Shown piece after piece: positions 36,411-47,624 of a stretch of DNA of 64,000 nucleotides. Numbering within the stretch: the stretch's first letter is position 1; each line of letters starts with the position of its first letter. The stretch comes from Artocarpus heterophyllus (taxonomy: Eukaryota; Streptophyta; Magnoliopsida; Rosales; Moraceae). Under the pieces are notes generated by a model. That model saw only the letters and a program-made list of their open reading frames with translations. It had not been told where the DNA came from and made no database searches. The translations under genes and the position numbers were made by a program. Location: assembly GCA_025403435.1 (NCBI GenBank), contig CM046332.1:3158967-3222966 (forward strand). Direction: 5' to 3'.

Positions 36411-38190
36411 TACTCTGCATGCTCCTCACCATGTCCATTAATGTTCAGTTTCTTCTTTCTGTTACACCATTCTGATCCGGAGAACCAGGCATGGTGTATT
36501 GGGCAACTATCCCATGCTCTTAGAGAAAACTCGCAAATGGACCTTAAGCTTGTCCATCCTCAGTGTATCTACCATAATATTCTTCACCTCTATCTGTCCT
36601 CATGATCTTTATTTACTTTCCGCATTGTTTCTCTACTTTAGCCTTGAAAACTTTAAAGGCGTCTAATGCTTCATCCTTTGTATGAAGTAAGTACAGATAC
36701 ATGTACCATGAGTAATCATCTATGAAAGAGATGAAGTATCTTGGACCATATGAGTCCATTACTGGACTACAAATATCTGAATGTATGATTTCTAATATTT
36801 TTGAACTCCTCTTGGCACCTTTCTTAGACTTGTTGGTTAGCTTTCCCTTACTGCAACCCACACAAGTCTTGAAGTCAGTAAAATCCAAAGTAATAAGTAC
36901 TCCATCAGTCACTAACCTCTTGATTCTCTCAATGGAGATATGTCCTAATCACCGATGCCACAACATAGAGGAATCCTCATTTATAACACAACGTTTAATG
37001 CCAGATTGAACATGCATAGCAGTATGATGTGGTTCATTTTGCAAGTTAATTGAAAAAAGACCATCAGATAAAATACCATTCCCAACAAGATCAGATTTAT
37101 AAAATAAACTGAAACATTTGTCTGAAAAAGTAAAGGAATATCCCAAAGGTACAAGTCTAGAAACAGAAATTAAGTTCCTAGAAAAGTTTGGAACATAAAA
37201 TGTCTTATCCAATTCCAAAGTAAAACCGCTACTTAAAACTAAGGTGCATGTTCCGATGGCTTCCACATGTGAACGCATCTTGTTTCCTGATCGCATACCC
37301 TGCAAGGTATTCGAAACATGGATTGTAGATCCAGAATCAATCCACCATGTGTTATAAACAACATTAACCATATTAGATTCATAACAAACCAATGAGCTTG
37401 GATTACCTTTCTTTTCAAGCCAACTCTGAAATTTTGTGCAATCCTTCTTCATGTGTCCCTTCTTTTTACAGAAGAAACACTTGGATTCCTTCTTAATGAT
37501 AGCTTTGGGAGGTATTTTACTCTTCCCTTTGTCCTTGGCCTGATATTGGTCTTGATTCTGATTCTTTCCTCTCGTGGTTGTTAGTGCAGTTTCACCCATT
37601 TCCATTACAAGCCACCCCTCTTCCTGAGTACACATGGTCAGAAGTTCATCTATTGACCATTTGTCTTTATGTGTATTGTAGGAAATCTTAAAGGGCCCAT
37701 ATTGCTTTGGAAGGGTGTTCAAAATGTAGTGCACCAGGAAAGATTCAGACATATCCACCTCAAGGTTCTTTAGTTGAGCCGCTATGTCCCTCATCTCCAT
37801 GATGTGCTCACGCACACCTCTCACACTAGTGAGCCTTAAGGATGAGAACCTCATGATTAGGGTGCTGGCAAGTGCCTTATCTGAAGTTTCAAATTGCTCA
37901 TCAATAGCCTTCAGTAATGCCCGGACTTTGTCATACTGTTCGACGGAACCACGTATGCCAGCAGAGATTTTAGTCTTTATGAACATGACGCTAAGGCGAT
38001 TAGATCGCTCCCAACGTTCATAAAGAGCAATCTCATCCTGAGTGCTAGTTTTAGTAATTACGGGCTCATTTTTTCTTATAGCATAATTAATGTCCATCCA
38101 CCCCAAGTGAAGGAGAATTCTCTCCTTCCAGACCTTATAGTTATCCCCTTTCAGCTCAAGGATATCACATCGAACATCAGAGAAATTCAT
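36411..38190 (-). pseudogene. Element A gag, protease and integrase N-terminus
   Basis: The start is placed at the Met of MNFSDVRCDILELKGDNY (38190); an open extension to 38256 is probably leader. Gag is followed by the zinc knuckle CFFCKKKGHMKKDC (CX2CX4HX4C), the protease motif WWIDSGSTIHV with an intact DSG, the pre-integrase region ending SMLWHR, and an integrase N-terminal zinc region CVGCSKGK followed by HSDICSPV and FIDDYSWYMYLYLLH. A TGA near 36948, in place of a codon after WHR, and further stops near 36612 interrupt it. The coding region is cut by element B at 36410. Confidence 0.88.
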
Positions 38191-38259
38191 AGGTTGTATG
38201 ACTGCATAATTAAAATAAACATGCTTATGATCCAAAATATTGAGGCTAATAAACATAAA

Positions 38260-39040
38260 TCATGCTTTACCAATGTAAATCATGCATAATATCATGAATC
38301 TATGACATAAAACTTGCCTGTGGGCTAAAGTTCTAATTCAATTAGATCCATTTAACAGTATGATAAAACTATCAAATTATGTTCCCTTTTCTAATCCCTG
38401 TGGGTAAATCAAAAAATATAATTTGATATTTTATCCCAATTAGTCATACCAATATAATAAAAATTCCTGTGGGATAAAATTTATTATATTAAGTACAACT
38501 AATTACAATAAATGTCCTTTAACCAAATGTGATCCTAAACCAATTAATATATAATTTTGTATAATTAGAGTTGTTGTGGCTAAGCTCCAGTTATTCAAAA
38601 TTATATGGATCACTTAGACATTTAATTTTGTTCACAAATTATTCATGAAAATTGCATGTTCTATAGGCAATTTAATAATTATGAACAAAATCTCAATTTG
38701 TGCTAAATAGGTTAATTTAACTTAATAACATGCATAATAAAACTCAAAACTATGCATATAACAATAATTAGCACAACAATTATCATAATATGTTTTCCAA
38801 TAAAACATTCATTAAAATAGAACATTTTCTAAATGATATGCATAATTAATTTCATAATTTATGCATAAAAATGTATTTCTAAAATTATGTACATAACAAC
38901 AACAATAAAATTATGCACATAAAACAAATACTTGGCACATAATGTATAAATTGAATTTCCCATGAAATTATTGCAAAAATTATGTGCATATCCAAAAACC
39001 AAAAATTAAATATTTTTTTTTTATTTTTGGATTTTTTTTT
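38260..39040 (-). other. Very AT-rich untranslated leader of element A
   Basis: Between gag and the palindrome array, with many 'atgcataa' and 'tatgcaca' repeats of low complexity and no coding potential. Confidence 0.5.
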
Positions 39041-39046
39041 TTACCC

Positions 39047-39307
39047 AAAACGACGTCTTTTGACTTTTGTTTGGGGAGGGTGGGGGGTCCTAAAACGACG
39101 TCGTTCTACCTTAAGGGGCGGTCTCACCAGCCAAGAAAACGACGGATCGTTTCACTGTAAGGGCCTGCTTTTCTCACATCAAAACGACATGTCGTTTTTG
39201 ATCCAAGGCATAAAACGACATGTCGTTTTACTGTAATGAAACGTGAATTCATAATGCTGAACGACATGTCGTTTGGCTGACCAAAATGTCAAACGACATG
39301 TCGTTTT
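39047..39307. repeat. Array of seven palindromes (AAACGACATGTCGTTT type) in the leader of element A
   Basis: Copies lie at 39047-39061, 39092-39107, 39136-39152, 39181-39198, 39212-39229, 39260-39274 and 39291-39307. Copies 4 and 5 are perfect 18-bp palindromes (aaaacgacatgtcgtttt), and copy 2 has an ACGACGTCGT core. Starts are 31-48 bp apart. The array sits 420-680 nt downstream of the primer-binding site, before gag. Function unknown: protein-binding iterons or RNA hairpins are possible. Confidence 0.9.
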
Positions 39308-39715
39308 CTGGTCATCTTCTTCACCTGAAAAATGGGTTCTGTTGACCCGTTTGACCCATTTAACGACCCGGTTAGTTCACGTTCAAAAATTTTTGTGAAT
39401 TCGGGTTTCTTGATTTGAAGTTTTTAATCAAAACTAAAGTTAGAAATCATTGGGTAATTGGATTTCTAACAATTTTATGATTTAAATTCAGACCCGGTAC
39501 AAAACCCAACAGTTTCTAAGCATTCCGGACACCGTTTTTGACGTTTCAAATCGCAGAAATCTTAGAAATCGAATGTCTTAATGATTTCTAATATCATTTT
39601 TCATTAAAAAACTCCAAATTGAAGAACCCGAATTCACAAAAAAAAAAAAAAAATTTGAACGTGAACTGCAAAAAAAACGGATGTTCAACGGCAAGGCAGA
39701 GGCATTTTTTAAGTT

Positions 39716-39728
39716 GGCTCTGATGCCA
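39716..39728 (-). other. Primer-binding site of element A (initiator tRNA-Met type)
   Basis: Minus strand tggcatcagagcc two bases inside the 5' LTR, one base different from the common plant copia site tggtatcagagc. Confidence 0.85.
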
Positions 39729-39730
39729 AA

Positions 39731-40077
39731 TGTAAAATATAAAAAAACAATATGAAACAATTGAATTCATAAAAGCGAAAGCAAATGGATCATTAAATAC
39801 CTCCAGTCATTGCTCTGTTTTGCACGAATTTTGTACACTGTGTTTCATGAATTCTTGGTTTTTTGGACACTCACAAATCCACTCAGATGGTGTATTGTTG
39901 TTTTTTCATAAATGTATACCCAGGGACCAAAGAATGAAAATTTTCAAAATTTTCGTGTGTCTCGACCGTGACCATCACACGGATCTTAAGGGTTGCCGAA
40001 CGGTTATTCTAACAATTAACCGTTCGGCGGTTGATGCTAATTTGTTATTCTCCACGCGGGCCAATTAGAGTCCAACA
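39731..40077 (-). repeat. 5' LTR of element A
   Basis: Paired with 23902-24246. It ends at a primer-binding site on its inner side and at the atctt duplication on its outer side. Confidence 0.9.
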
Positions 40078-40082
40078 ATCTT
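40078..40082. repeat. Target site duplication of element A, right copy (atctt)
   Basis: Identical to 23897-23901. Confidence 0.9.
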
Positions 40083-40696
40083 GACTTCCAGGAATAGCTT
40101 CTTTCAAATTGTCTTCCAACAGAGATGTTTTCCTAGACTTGGGCTTTTATGGAGTTCTCTTTAGTCATGACTTTGGGCCTTGAGCTATCAAGATTACCCA
40201 CAACAATTGCTCCCAGTGTGAAGTGACTCTTTGAATTACTTCAGCTTTCCAAGTTGAGACTTCGTTAGGTTTCCTGTTGCTTAGAAGTCGAGCCGTTGCT
40301 TATCTTAGGGTTGCTTATCGAAGAAGACTCGGACTGTTGCAATGATTCCACTATTAAAGGTCTAACATCTTGAGCAGCCAGATAGTCACATCTATTGACC
40401 AAGCTGTCATGACATGTCATAAAAAATGTCGCTTTGACTTCTAAAAGCTTAATTCAAACCATTGGATCAACTTAAGGTTTTCCCGCCTAAGGTTTGGACC
40501 AAAGGATCATGACCTTTGGATGCGTTATTCCTGGGCTCTTAGATCGATAGTTTCATGATCGAATAGTTGAGATAACTCCTCAGAAAGGGTTTATAAATAT
40601 GAGTTTTAAAACTCATTTTAGCCACTTCAAATCCTTGTAACTTTTATTTTGTTTCTTCAAATCATGGCCTCTTTCTAGTAGTCCTTGAGAGGTGGA
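40083..40696. other. Unclassified spacer between elements A and D
   Basis: It has a TATA-like 'gggtttataaatatgag' at 40579-40595 and a 'ctttggatgcgttattcctg' stretch near 40514, giving it the look of an old LTR. No coding domain and no second copy were found in the window. Confidence 0.35.
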
Positions 40697-40701
40697 GTCA
40701 T

Positions 40702-42269
40702 TGTTCGATGGAGTCCACAAGTACAAAATTATACAAGTAATAAAGTGTACCACAAATACAAATACGGTTCCCACAGAGATTGGTTTAATTTTTGTTAATT
40801 ACTAAAATTGTATTAACTCTAGGATTATTTGAATAATTGATTAAAAAAACTAAAATTAGAACTAATTCAAACAAAATCTAAATAAATTATATGAAACTAA
40901 TGAAATAAAATAAAATGAAAGAAAATGCTTTAGGGATTCAATTTCACCTAATCATATCACTAAGCATTTATTAACTGCCTTACTTGTATTGTCTAGCCAA
41001 AATCTCCTAAATTCTCCAAAAGTGCCTCCCGATAGTCATTTAGAAATATTCTATGTTAACTAGTAAACTATATTCCTATGTCTACTAATTAATTAGAGCT
41101 TATTAGACATTAGAATTTCACTAATGGCTACATAACCATAGTGATTATATCCCTATCTTACCAAGATTATATTACTCCATGATTAGCCTAACGCATATAT
41201 TAAGTAGGATTGAAATTTATAGAACACAAAACTAATGTATAAATAAAAATAAAAGTAAAAAAAAAATAAAAACAAACAACACCAATATACAAGCATTTTT
41301 AGAATATACAAAGATTTAAAAAAAAAATCATCCAAATAGAGGTGTCAAAAGCTCCAAAATTTCTTTTTCCTCAATCTTCTTCTTCCTCTTCTTTGAAACT
41401 CTAAAAATCCTCTCTAATGGTGCTTTGAAAGAAAAATAACATCTAAAACTAAAAACTAAAATAAATCCTAAATCTAAATACAAAACTAAACAATAAATTT
41501 ATTATTATTTTTTCTTTTTTTCTCATTTTTCTTCTTAGAAATCAGTTCCCAAAACTAAAGAAGAATGCCTGTTCAAAGTTTGAGCTTTGTGCTGCACACA
41601 AAATGGTGGCTCAATGAGTGACGTGCTACTTCTCTTTTTCTCCATTGGCACATCAGGCCGCCACGTGGCAAGGAAGTGGAGAAACGTAGATTTGGGACAC
41701 GCAGAAGCTCGGGAGTGGATAACATCGCAGGTTGTAAGGAGCAAGCGTGAGGAGCGAAGCACTGATCTCACACAGCTGAGGTAGTGGGTTGACACAAGGT
41801 GGCATGTGGCACATGATGAGTGACTCGGCCTACTACTGGTCTGTCTAAGACGCGTTCTGGTTTGGAGTGGGATGCACGTGCACATCTGGACCTTCCAGGT
41901 ACTGATTCGACGGCTAGTGTAGGGAGTGCTTGAGCGTTGGGCTTTATGCAATTGGTCCTCTTTGTGGGTTACTTTAAAATTTGGTATTTTTTTTTTTTTT
42001 TAGTTTTAACCCTATTTAATCTCCAAAAATTTTATTTTACCCTTGCCACCTACACAAAAGAGGAAAATAACATAAAATGGAGGAGGAGGAGGAGGAGGAG
42101 GAGGAAGAAGATGATGATGATGATGATGATAATTTTACTTAAAATAAAATAAAAGGAAAAATATATGAAGATAAACATAATTAAACAAAATTAAATAAAA
42201 TATCAAGAACATATAAAAAATATGTGCATTTAAGTGAATAAATAACTTTATTTTTATAGAGTTATCACA
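40702..42269 (-). repeat. 3' LTR of element D (1568 bp)
   Basis: The plus strand starts tgttcgatggagtccacaag and ends gttatcaca. 40702-41289 matches 58460-59226 of the 5' LTR. It includes a GC-richer block (41600-41930) and a microsatellite at 42079-42131. Confidence 0.82.
42079..42131 (+). repeat. Microsatellite (GGA)n followed by (GAT)n
   Basis: A run of GGA/AGG triplets changes to GAT triplets within the D LTR. Confidence 0.9.
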
Positions 42270-42300
42270 CCCCTAAATTATATATTTTCCTTGTCCTCAA
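42270..42300 (-). other. Polypurine-tract region of element D
   Basis: The minus strand reads cttgaggacaagg, then an AT stretch, then tttaggggtg just before the LTR start tgtgataactc. A 'gaggacaa(g/t)g' box near a G-rich tract is usual at the 3' end of Athila-like elements. Confidence 0.65.
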
Positions 42301-42437
42301 GCAAACAAAGAAAAAAAAATAAAAATAAAAAATAAACTAGAGACAAATTATATTAAAATGGTGATTCCCTCAAGTTTCCACAAAGATTGACTAAAATGCA
42401 TAGTTTAAGTAAATATGCAAAAATTAATCAAGCTTTG

Positions 42438-42442
42438 TGATT
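42438..42442. repeat. Target site duplication of element C, left copy (gtgat)
   Basis: Matches 56113-56117 and fixes the LTR ends as tgatgagactg ... gaata. Confidence 0.8.
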
Positions 42443-44582
42443 GATGAGACTGTAAAAACATACATTTCTTAAGGCTAAAATCAATAATTTTGTATTAACA
42501 TTTCTCATTAAATCTCCTAGTTATGGCATTTGTGTAATAATTGGTATTTTAGTATCTTAATATGAAAATATGTTTAAAAATATATTTTTAGTGTATTTTT
42601 ATGTTTAATAATATTTTATAATTTTTAGAATCAACTATGTGTGTTTATAATTAATTAGTTTTAAAAAAATCAAAACCATAAAAAAAATAATGTTGTGTGA
42701 TTTTATTTTGAGTCTTAAAATATGTATAAATAAGTTTTGAGTTTGCAAATATGTTCTATAATATTTATAGTGATTTCTAAAAATAATCTCAGATTTTAAA
42801 TGACATATCTGTTAAGGCTTGTTAATTTTAGAATTTTTTTTTATCTATTTTAGTAATTTTTGTATGTTTTATTGTAGAATAAATATTTTTAATCATTGTA
42901 AAAATTATGTTTTTAAAATAATTAATTTTAGTTTAGTTATTTTATTTTAGATTTAAAATTTGTAAGAAAAACAGAGAAAAACAACGTAAAAATTGACCTC
43001 AAATGCTTAAGAAATAAAAAATAAAATTAAATCAAAGATGACATGTGGCGCACTCACAGCCGCACGTTTGAAACACCCAGCGCATAAAAGCCATTCATGT
43101 AAACCCTTAGTCTCGCAAAATCGTGTACATCTCGCCCATGTGCACACGCTTTCGTAACCACCAGATGAGCTAACCTTGGCTTGATCAACGGTCCACAACG
43201 TCCTACACGGTCCCTATTCCAGTGCGCAATCTTAGCGGCAACTCCAGTCAACATTCAACAAATCCAATAGCCAGTCTTTGTTCATCCCTTTCAAGCGCCA
43301 CATCGAATCGGCAAGCAAAATCAGCACATTCCAGATTAATCCGAGAGAAGAAAAAAAGAAAAAAAATTAGATAAACTCTAATTTAAAAGAGCGCATGGTC
43401 AGAAAAAATAATTCACAAAATTCCAAAAAATAACAAAATTGCCATCCTACTCAAATGCAACTTAAAAAATCCCAATAAAATAATAGAATAATAAAAATAA
43501 ATAAAAATATATAAATAGTAATTTTCTCTATATAAATACTCCCTTAATGGCTTGTATTCTTCACTTGTTCTCCTTGTCAGAAATTCCTTTCCTCTTGTAA
43601 ATATGTAGTCATAAGTTTAGTTTTAGTCGTTCGTTGTTTCTAGTTTTATGTTTTATGTAAAATATTCCTAGTTTATGTTGTAAAATAGTTGTGCTTGGTA
43701 AAATTATGTGCGTTTCTACCTTCAACGTGTCTTCTTAAATTTCCTTTTTGCTATGGAGAGAGGGGAAAATTTTGGCAAAATCAAGGTAAATATTTTTAGT
43801 TTTTCAATGTTTTATAAGTTGTTATAACATTAAAATTATTTTTAGAAAACTTATGATTTTCATGTTTACTTAGCTAAAATTCTTACAAAATTAAGTTTTA
43901 ATTTATCTTAGACATAGGCTGGCACGGGTAATGGTTAGGAACACTTTGATTATTCATAGACAGGGAATGACATGGTAAATGCTTAATTGTAAATTTTGTT
44001 GCTAATTTTAGTTGGTTAATTTTGAAATCATACATATTTGTAAAAAATAAGTTTTTGATACATTATAGACATGAATTGGCACATTGAATGCTTAGTAACT
44101 CTTGATTTATTGTAGATAAATGATGATATATTGTATACTTAAACCATTTTAATAAATAATTTTAGAAAAACTAAAGCATATTTAAATTAATTACCAGAAT
44201 TAAAACTTTAATTCTTAGCATTATTTAAAACTGTTGTTTCTTCCAAGTTAATTTGCACTTATTGTTAAAGTTCCATCTTGTAGTTAATTACACTTATTAA
44301 AGTTCCATTTACCATTCTCATTTAAGTCATATTTCTTATTGTTGAAATTCCAAAAATCACCCAAAAAAAAAAATCTAAAACAGAAAAAGTAAAAAATGTG
44401 TAAATATTGTAAATAAAATTAGCTTTAATCCCCAAAATTTTCAGCTAAGAATAATATTACTGATATATTGGACCTTTGCAATATATTTTTCCTATAGGAT
44501 CGACCTCGAATTCACCAAGTATTATATTTTGGACAACCTTATACTTGAGGTTATATCGGACTTACACTTTTAAACCTGAATA
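42443..44582 (+). repeat. 5' LTR of element C (2140 bp)
   Basis: Parallel to 53985-56112 along its length. A TATA box, tatataaa, lies at 43529-43536 (the 3' LTR has ctataaata at 55062-55070), followed by 'ggcttgtattcttcact', the likely transcript start region. It ends gaata, so the terminus is TG...TA, not TG...CA. Confidence 0.88.
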
Positions 44583-44588
44583 AGTTTT

Positions 44589-44605
44589 TGACGCCGTTGC
44601 TGGGA
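44589..44605 (+). other. Primer-binding site of element C (tRNA-Asp type)
   Basis: tgacgccgttgctggga, six bases after the LTR end. It differs by a few transitions from the tggcgccgttgccgggga site of Athila-like plant gypsy elements. Confidence 0.8.
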
Positions 44606-45071
44606 AACAGACAAACATAAGGACAATATACTAGTATATTATATATGGCTGGATAAACCGCCTTCCTATTATATATATATATATATATTTATGCACTTTT
44701 ATGTTTTTTTACACTTTTTATTTGTCTTTCTAACTTTTATATTTCCAACACTTCTAACTTTCTAGCTATCTAATCTAACATCCAACTTCTAACTTTTTAT
44801 TTTTTTTGCACCTTTTATTTTTCTTTTATCTTAAAGGGACAGTTGTACCATTCGATCCTGTTAATATTTCTGTTATTATTAATTTTCTTTGTTCTGTAGG
44901 TGCTAAAAATAGCAAATTAAAAATAAAAATAAAAAAATAAAAAGTAAAAAGCCTAAAAAAGTTACTGTTCACGTAGTTTGCATGTTAATGTCAGGTTACT
45001 ATTCACGTAGACTAAACTTTGCTTGTTTTTCTTTTGTGTTTGTTTGGTTTCATATGTCTTAAAAATTAAAA

Positions 45072-45305
45072 ATGTTTTGTGAAGTTCATAGAGAAATCAT
45101 TGTAAATTTTTCCCAACAACACTTGGAACCACTTTATAGTGCTTGGTGGAGATACAAGAATTCGTTAGATAGGTTTCCTTACCATGGCTTTTCTTGGGAT
45201 TATTTGTTAGGAATTTTCTATGATGGGTTAAGTCATGAGACTAAAAATTGGGCAGAAAGAGGAGATGGATCCGCCTTTTTTTTCTTTTTTACAAATTATC
45301 AGTAG
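45072..45305 (+). pseudogene. Mini gag of element C
   Basis: The ORF has QQHLEPLYSAWWRYKNSLDR followed by FPYHGFSWDYLLGIFYDGL, the retrotransposon gag core in Athila/Tat-type elements. It ends after 77 codons in a poly-Phe tract. A further coding-like stretch follows in another frame (about 45430-45650, 'LQNLSNSSNRENLEILREYF' with acidic residues), so the original gag was longer and is now frameshifted. No zinc knuckle is seen. Confidence 0.72.
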
Positions 45306-46294
45306 ACGAACCCTTTTATATGTTAGAGGATATGGTTAAGTATGATTATTGGTGATTGAATAGTTTTGAAATTGATTTAGGCTTTGAAAACAATTCAATC
45401 TTTTTGGAACCTTGGCCAGACACTTAATCTGAAATTTTTGAACCAACTGATGAACTGCAGAATTTATCAAATTCTTCGAATAGGGAAAATTTAGAAATCC
45501 TAAGAGAATATTTTGAATCCATGAGAAGAGTATTGGAAAATGAAGAAAATTTGGAACAACCATTTGGAGAGGAATGTAAAAAAGAGAAAGAAGCCTTGGT
45601 CACAAAAAACGAACAATCACTACCTTTACTTTTGGGTTCTGAACTAATGTTGCTACTATAATTAAAAAAAAAAGACTATACTTACCATTATTCTATATGG
45701 TCACCACTTCCTCCCCCATTTCTAGTGTCTTTCTTATGGACTTACCATGACTATAAAATGAATCCAAGTCATACAAGCTCAAATGTTTTTCATGTTGCCA
45801 ATCTTAAGGGCACAATTATATAAAACCCACATGTGATATCTTTTGATATATTTTATAGGAGAAAACTACTTTTTGATGACTTTTTACATTCTTTTGTAAT
45901 GTAATAATTTCGTGTGTGTAATTTTCTAAAAATTCGAAATCTTCTTTTGAAAAATTCATTTAAAATGGCTGAGGTTATTGAGGTTATAATCAAATTTGAT
46001 TAGTTGGTAATTTGTATCAATGGCTTCTAGAAATGCATTTTAATGAAAAGATTAAAATGATTTTTTTTTTATTTTTAGAAGTTTTTCTTAAAAAAACACA
46101 CAAAAAAAAAAAGTTTAAAACAAAAAAAATTAAAATTTAAAATCACAAAAATATTTTCTTTTTCTTTGTAAATAAATGTTATTTTTTCCACCATTTTTAG
46201 AACACTTAGCAAAATTACTGTTTGGCCTACTCTATATTAATCTTTTACGTGTTAGAACAATTTCTCTCGTGTCTAGATAGTGTTGATCCTTTGT

Positions 46295-46600
46295 CTATAA
46301 AACCGTTTATTGTGCATTCAAGTCTAGAATTCTCTGCTCTTTCTCTCTCTAAAATTTTCTTTCTCTCGCTAAGCTCTTGAATTTTCTTTTCCTTTTCTCT
46401 AAATCTCCAAAGCTTTCCAAAAAACTTTCAGAGTTTTCTCAATCTTTAAATACTTTCTCTAAAAAGTGTTCGATCTTTTCTTTCTTAATCTCACAAAATC
46501 TTCTTAATACTCTCTTAGAAGCTCTCAGATCCACTTAAAGTATTCAAATCTCAAAGCTCTCAATTCACTCTTAAGAATCTCTTTTTCTCTCTCAAATCAT
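46295..46600 (+). promoter_or_regulatory. Internal TATA box and CT-rich leader in element C
   Basis: ctataaaac at 46295-46303 is followed by a ~270-base tract rich in ctctct and tttctc, the composition of a plant 5' UTR. It stands between gag and the Cys-rich ORF, where a retroelement does not normally need a promoter. Inferred from composition only. Confidence 0.4.
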
Positions 46601-46695
46601 CGATCCTAAATATGATCACCTAAAGAGATACTTTTTTTTCCCTTTCTCAAAAAGAAATTAGGAAGAAGTACAAAGCTCAAATCACTTGTCTTTAG

Positions 46696-46971
46696 GTCCT
46701 TTCTCGTTTCAAACTTCCAACCGATGTAAAAATATATATAAAAGGTTTTATTAATCCTAATAATGTCATAAATATACGTCTCCCTGGAATGGGTATAAGT
46801 CTTTGTGCAAGAAAAAGAAGAGCTCGAGCTATAGTATCTAAGTGTCTTAAGTGTTCTCATCAAAACTGTAAGCGTACCTGCAAGTCAAAAGGTCTTACGT
46901 CTATAAATAGGGAGGATAAAATACTATTATGTAAAGATGGGTTTTCAAAAAAAAAAAAAAAACTTAGATGA
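46696..46971 (+). pseudogene. Basic, cysteine-rich ORF in element C (nucleic-acid-binding-like)
   Basis: Open from 46696 to the stop at 46969; the first ATG is at 46789 (60 codons). In frame upstream of that ATG lies FKLPTDVKIYIKGF, after a stop at 46693. The core is CARKRRARAIV followed at once by four cysteines, CLKCSHQNCKRTC (CX2CX4CX3C), then a Lys-rich tail ending in a poly-Lys slippage-prone tract; similar coding-like sequence continues to about 47130 with further stops. A hydrophobic helix, then an Arg-rich patch, then a Cys cluster is the layout of cysteine-rich nucleic-acid-binding proteins, including those of carlavirus-like plant RNA viruses. A diverged gag zinc knuckle is the alternative. 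The resemblance is by eye only. Confidence 0.35.
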
Positions 46972-47619
46972 TCTTCAAGATTCTCTTTTAGACCATCCTA
47001 GTGGTTATGTTCAAGGAGCCATTTGTAAACTTTCACCTTAGTTTCATGCAGAAAAAGTATGTCTAGGGAATCTGATGTTAAAAGACCCAATTGTTCAGTT
47101 TGCGAGAATGTTAGAAGGAAAATAGTCACCTGGTCCATCTGGTTCTAAGTAAAATTTGTAAAGTATTTTTAATTTTTGTGTGCTTTTGGTTTTTTAAATT
47201 GTTGAGAAATTATTTGAGATATGAATTTGGTTTTAGCGAAAAATCATCAAAATCGCTGAGTAACAGATTTTCTAGAGACACGTTTGGATGAGCATGAGTT
47301 TTCATTCATTCTCAAATAAATTTTCATACAAAACATAAAAAATTTTAAAAAGTTTTTTTTTTTTTTGGTTTTTGTGACTGTTACAGTAGTTGTTTGCTCA
47401 ATTATTGTGTTTGTCCTGTTCACTTTTATTATTTTATCTTTCCTATCAGATATATTATTCGATAGGTATTTGGTTGTCATATACATTTTGGTTTTGTCCT
47501 ATTTTGTTAAAAGTTGTACAGTTTTGTTTAATTTTTCAAAAGTTGAATGGTTCTTGTTGGATAAAATTTTCAAAAGTTTACAGTTGAGTAACATCTTTTC
47601 TATATCTGTTTTCACCTAC

Positions 47620-47624
47620 CCATT
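47620..47624. repeat. Target site duplication of element F, left copy (ccatt)
   Basis: Matches 51473-51477. Confidence 0.65.

Larger units (their letters stand above)
23902..40077 (-). mobile_element. Element A: Ty1/copia retrotransposon, split by element B
   Basis: Two LTRs of about 345 bp (23902-24246 and 39731-40077) flank a minus-strand copia coding region. The 5-bp direct repeat atctt sits outside both ends (23897-23901 and 40078-40082). Primer-binding site, polypurine tract, gag, protease, integrase, reverse transcriptase and RNase H are all present in copia order. Without the B insertion it would be about 6.5 kb. The LTRs differ at roughly 16 positions by eye, mostly transitions. Several in-frame stops make it non-autonomous now. 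Confidence 0.93.

Noticed and set aside
39047..39307. CRISPR-like regularly spaced repeats
   Set aside because: Plant nuclear retroelement leader; repeats are short palindromes, spacing is uneven and there are no cas genes.
41587..41951. Open frames on both strands in the GC-richer part of the D LTR
   Set aside because: No domain, no homologous frame kept in a second copy, and the position is inside an LTR.
46606..46863. Minus-strand open frame of 85 codons in element C
   Set aside because: Shadow of the plus-strand coding-like region; its translation is low-complexity Tyr/Ser/Thr.
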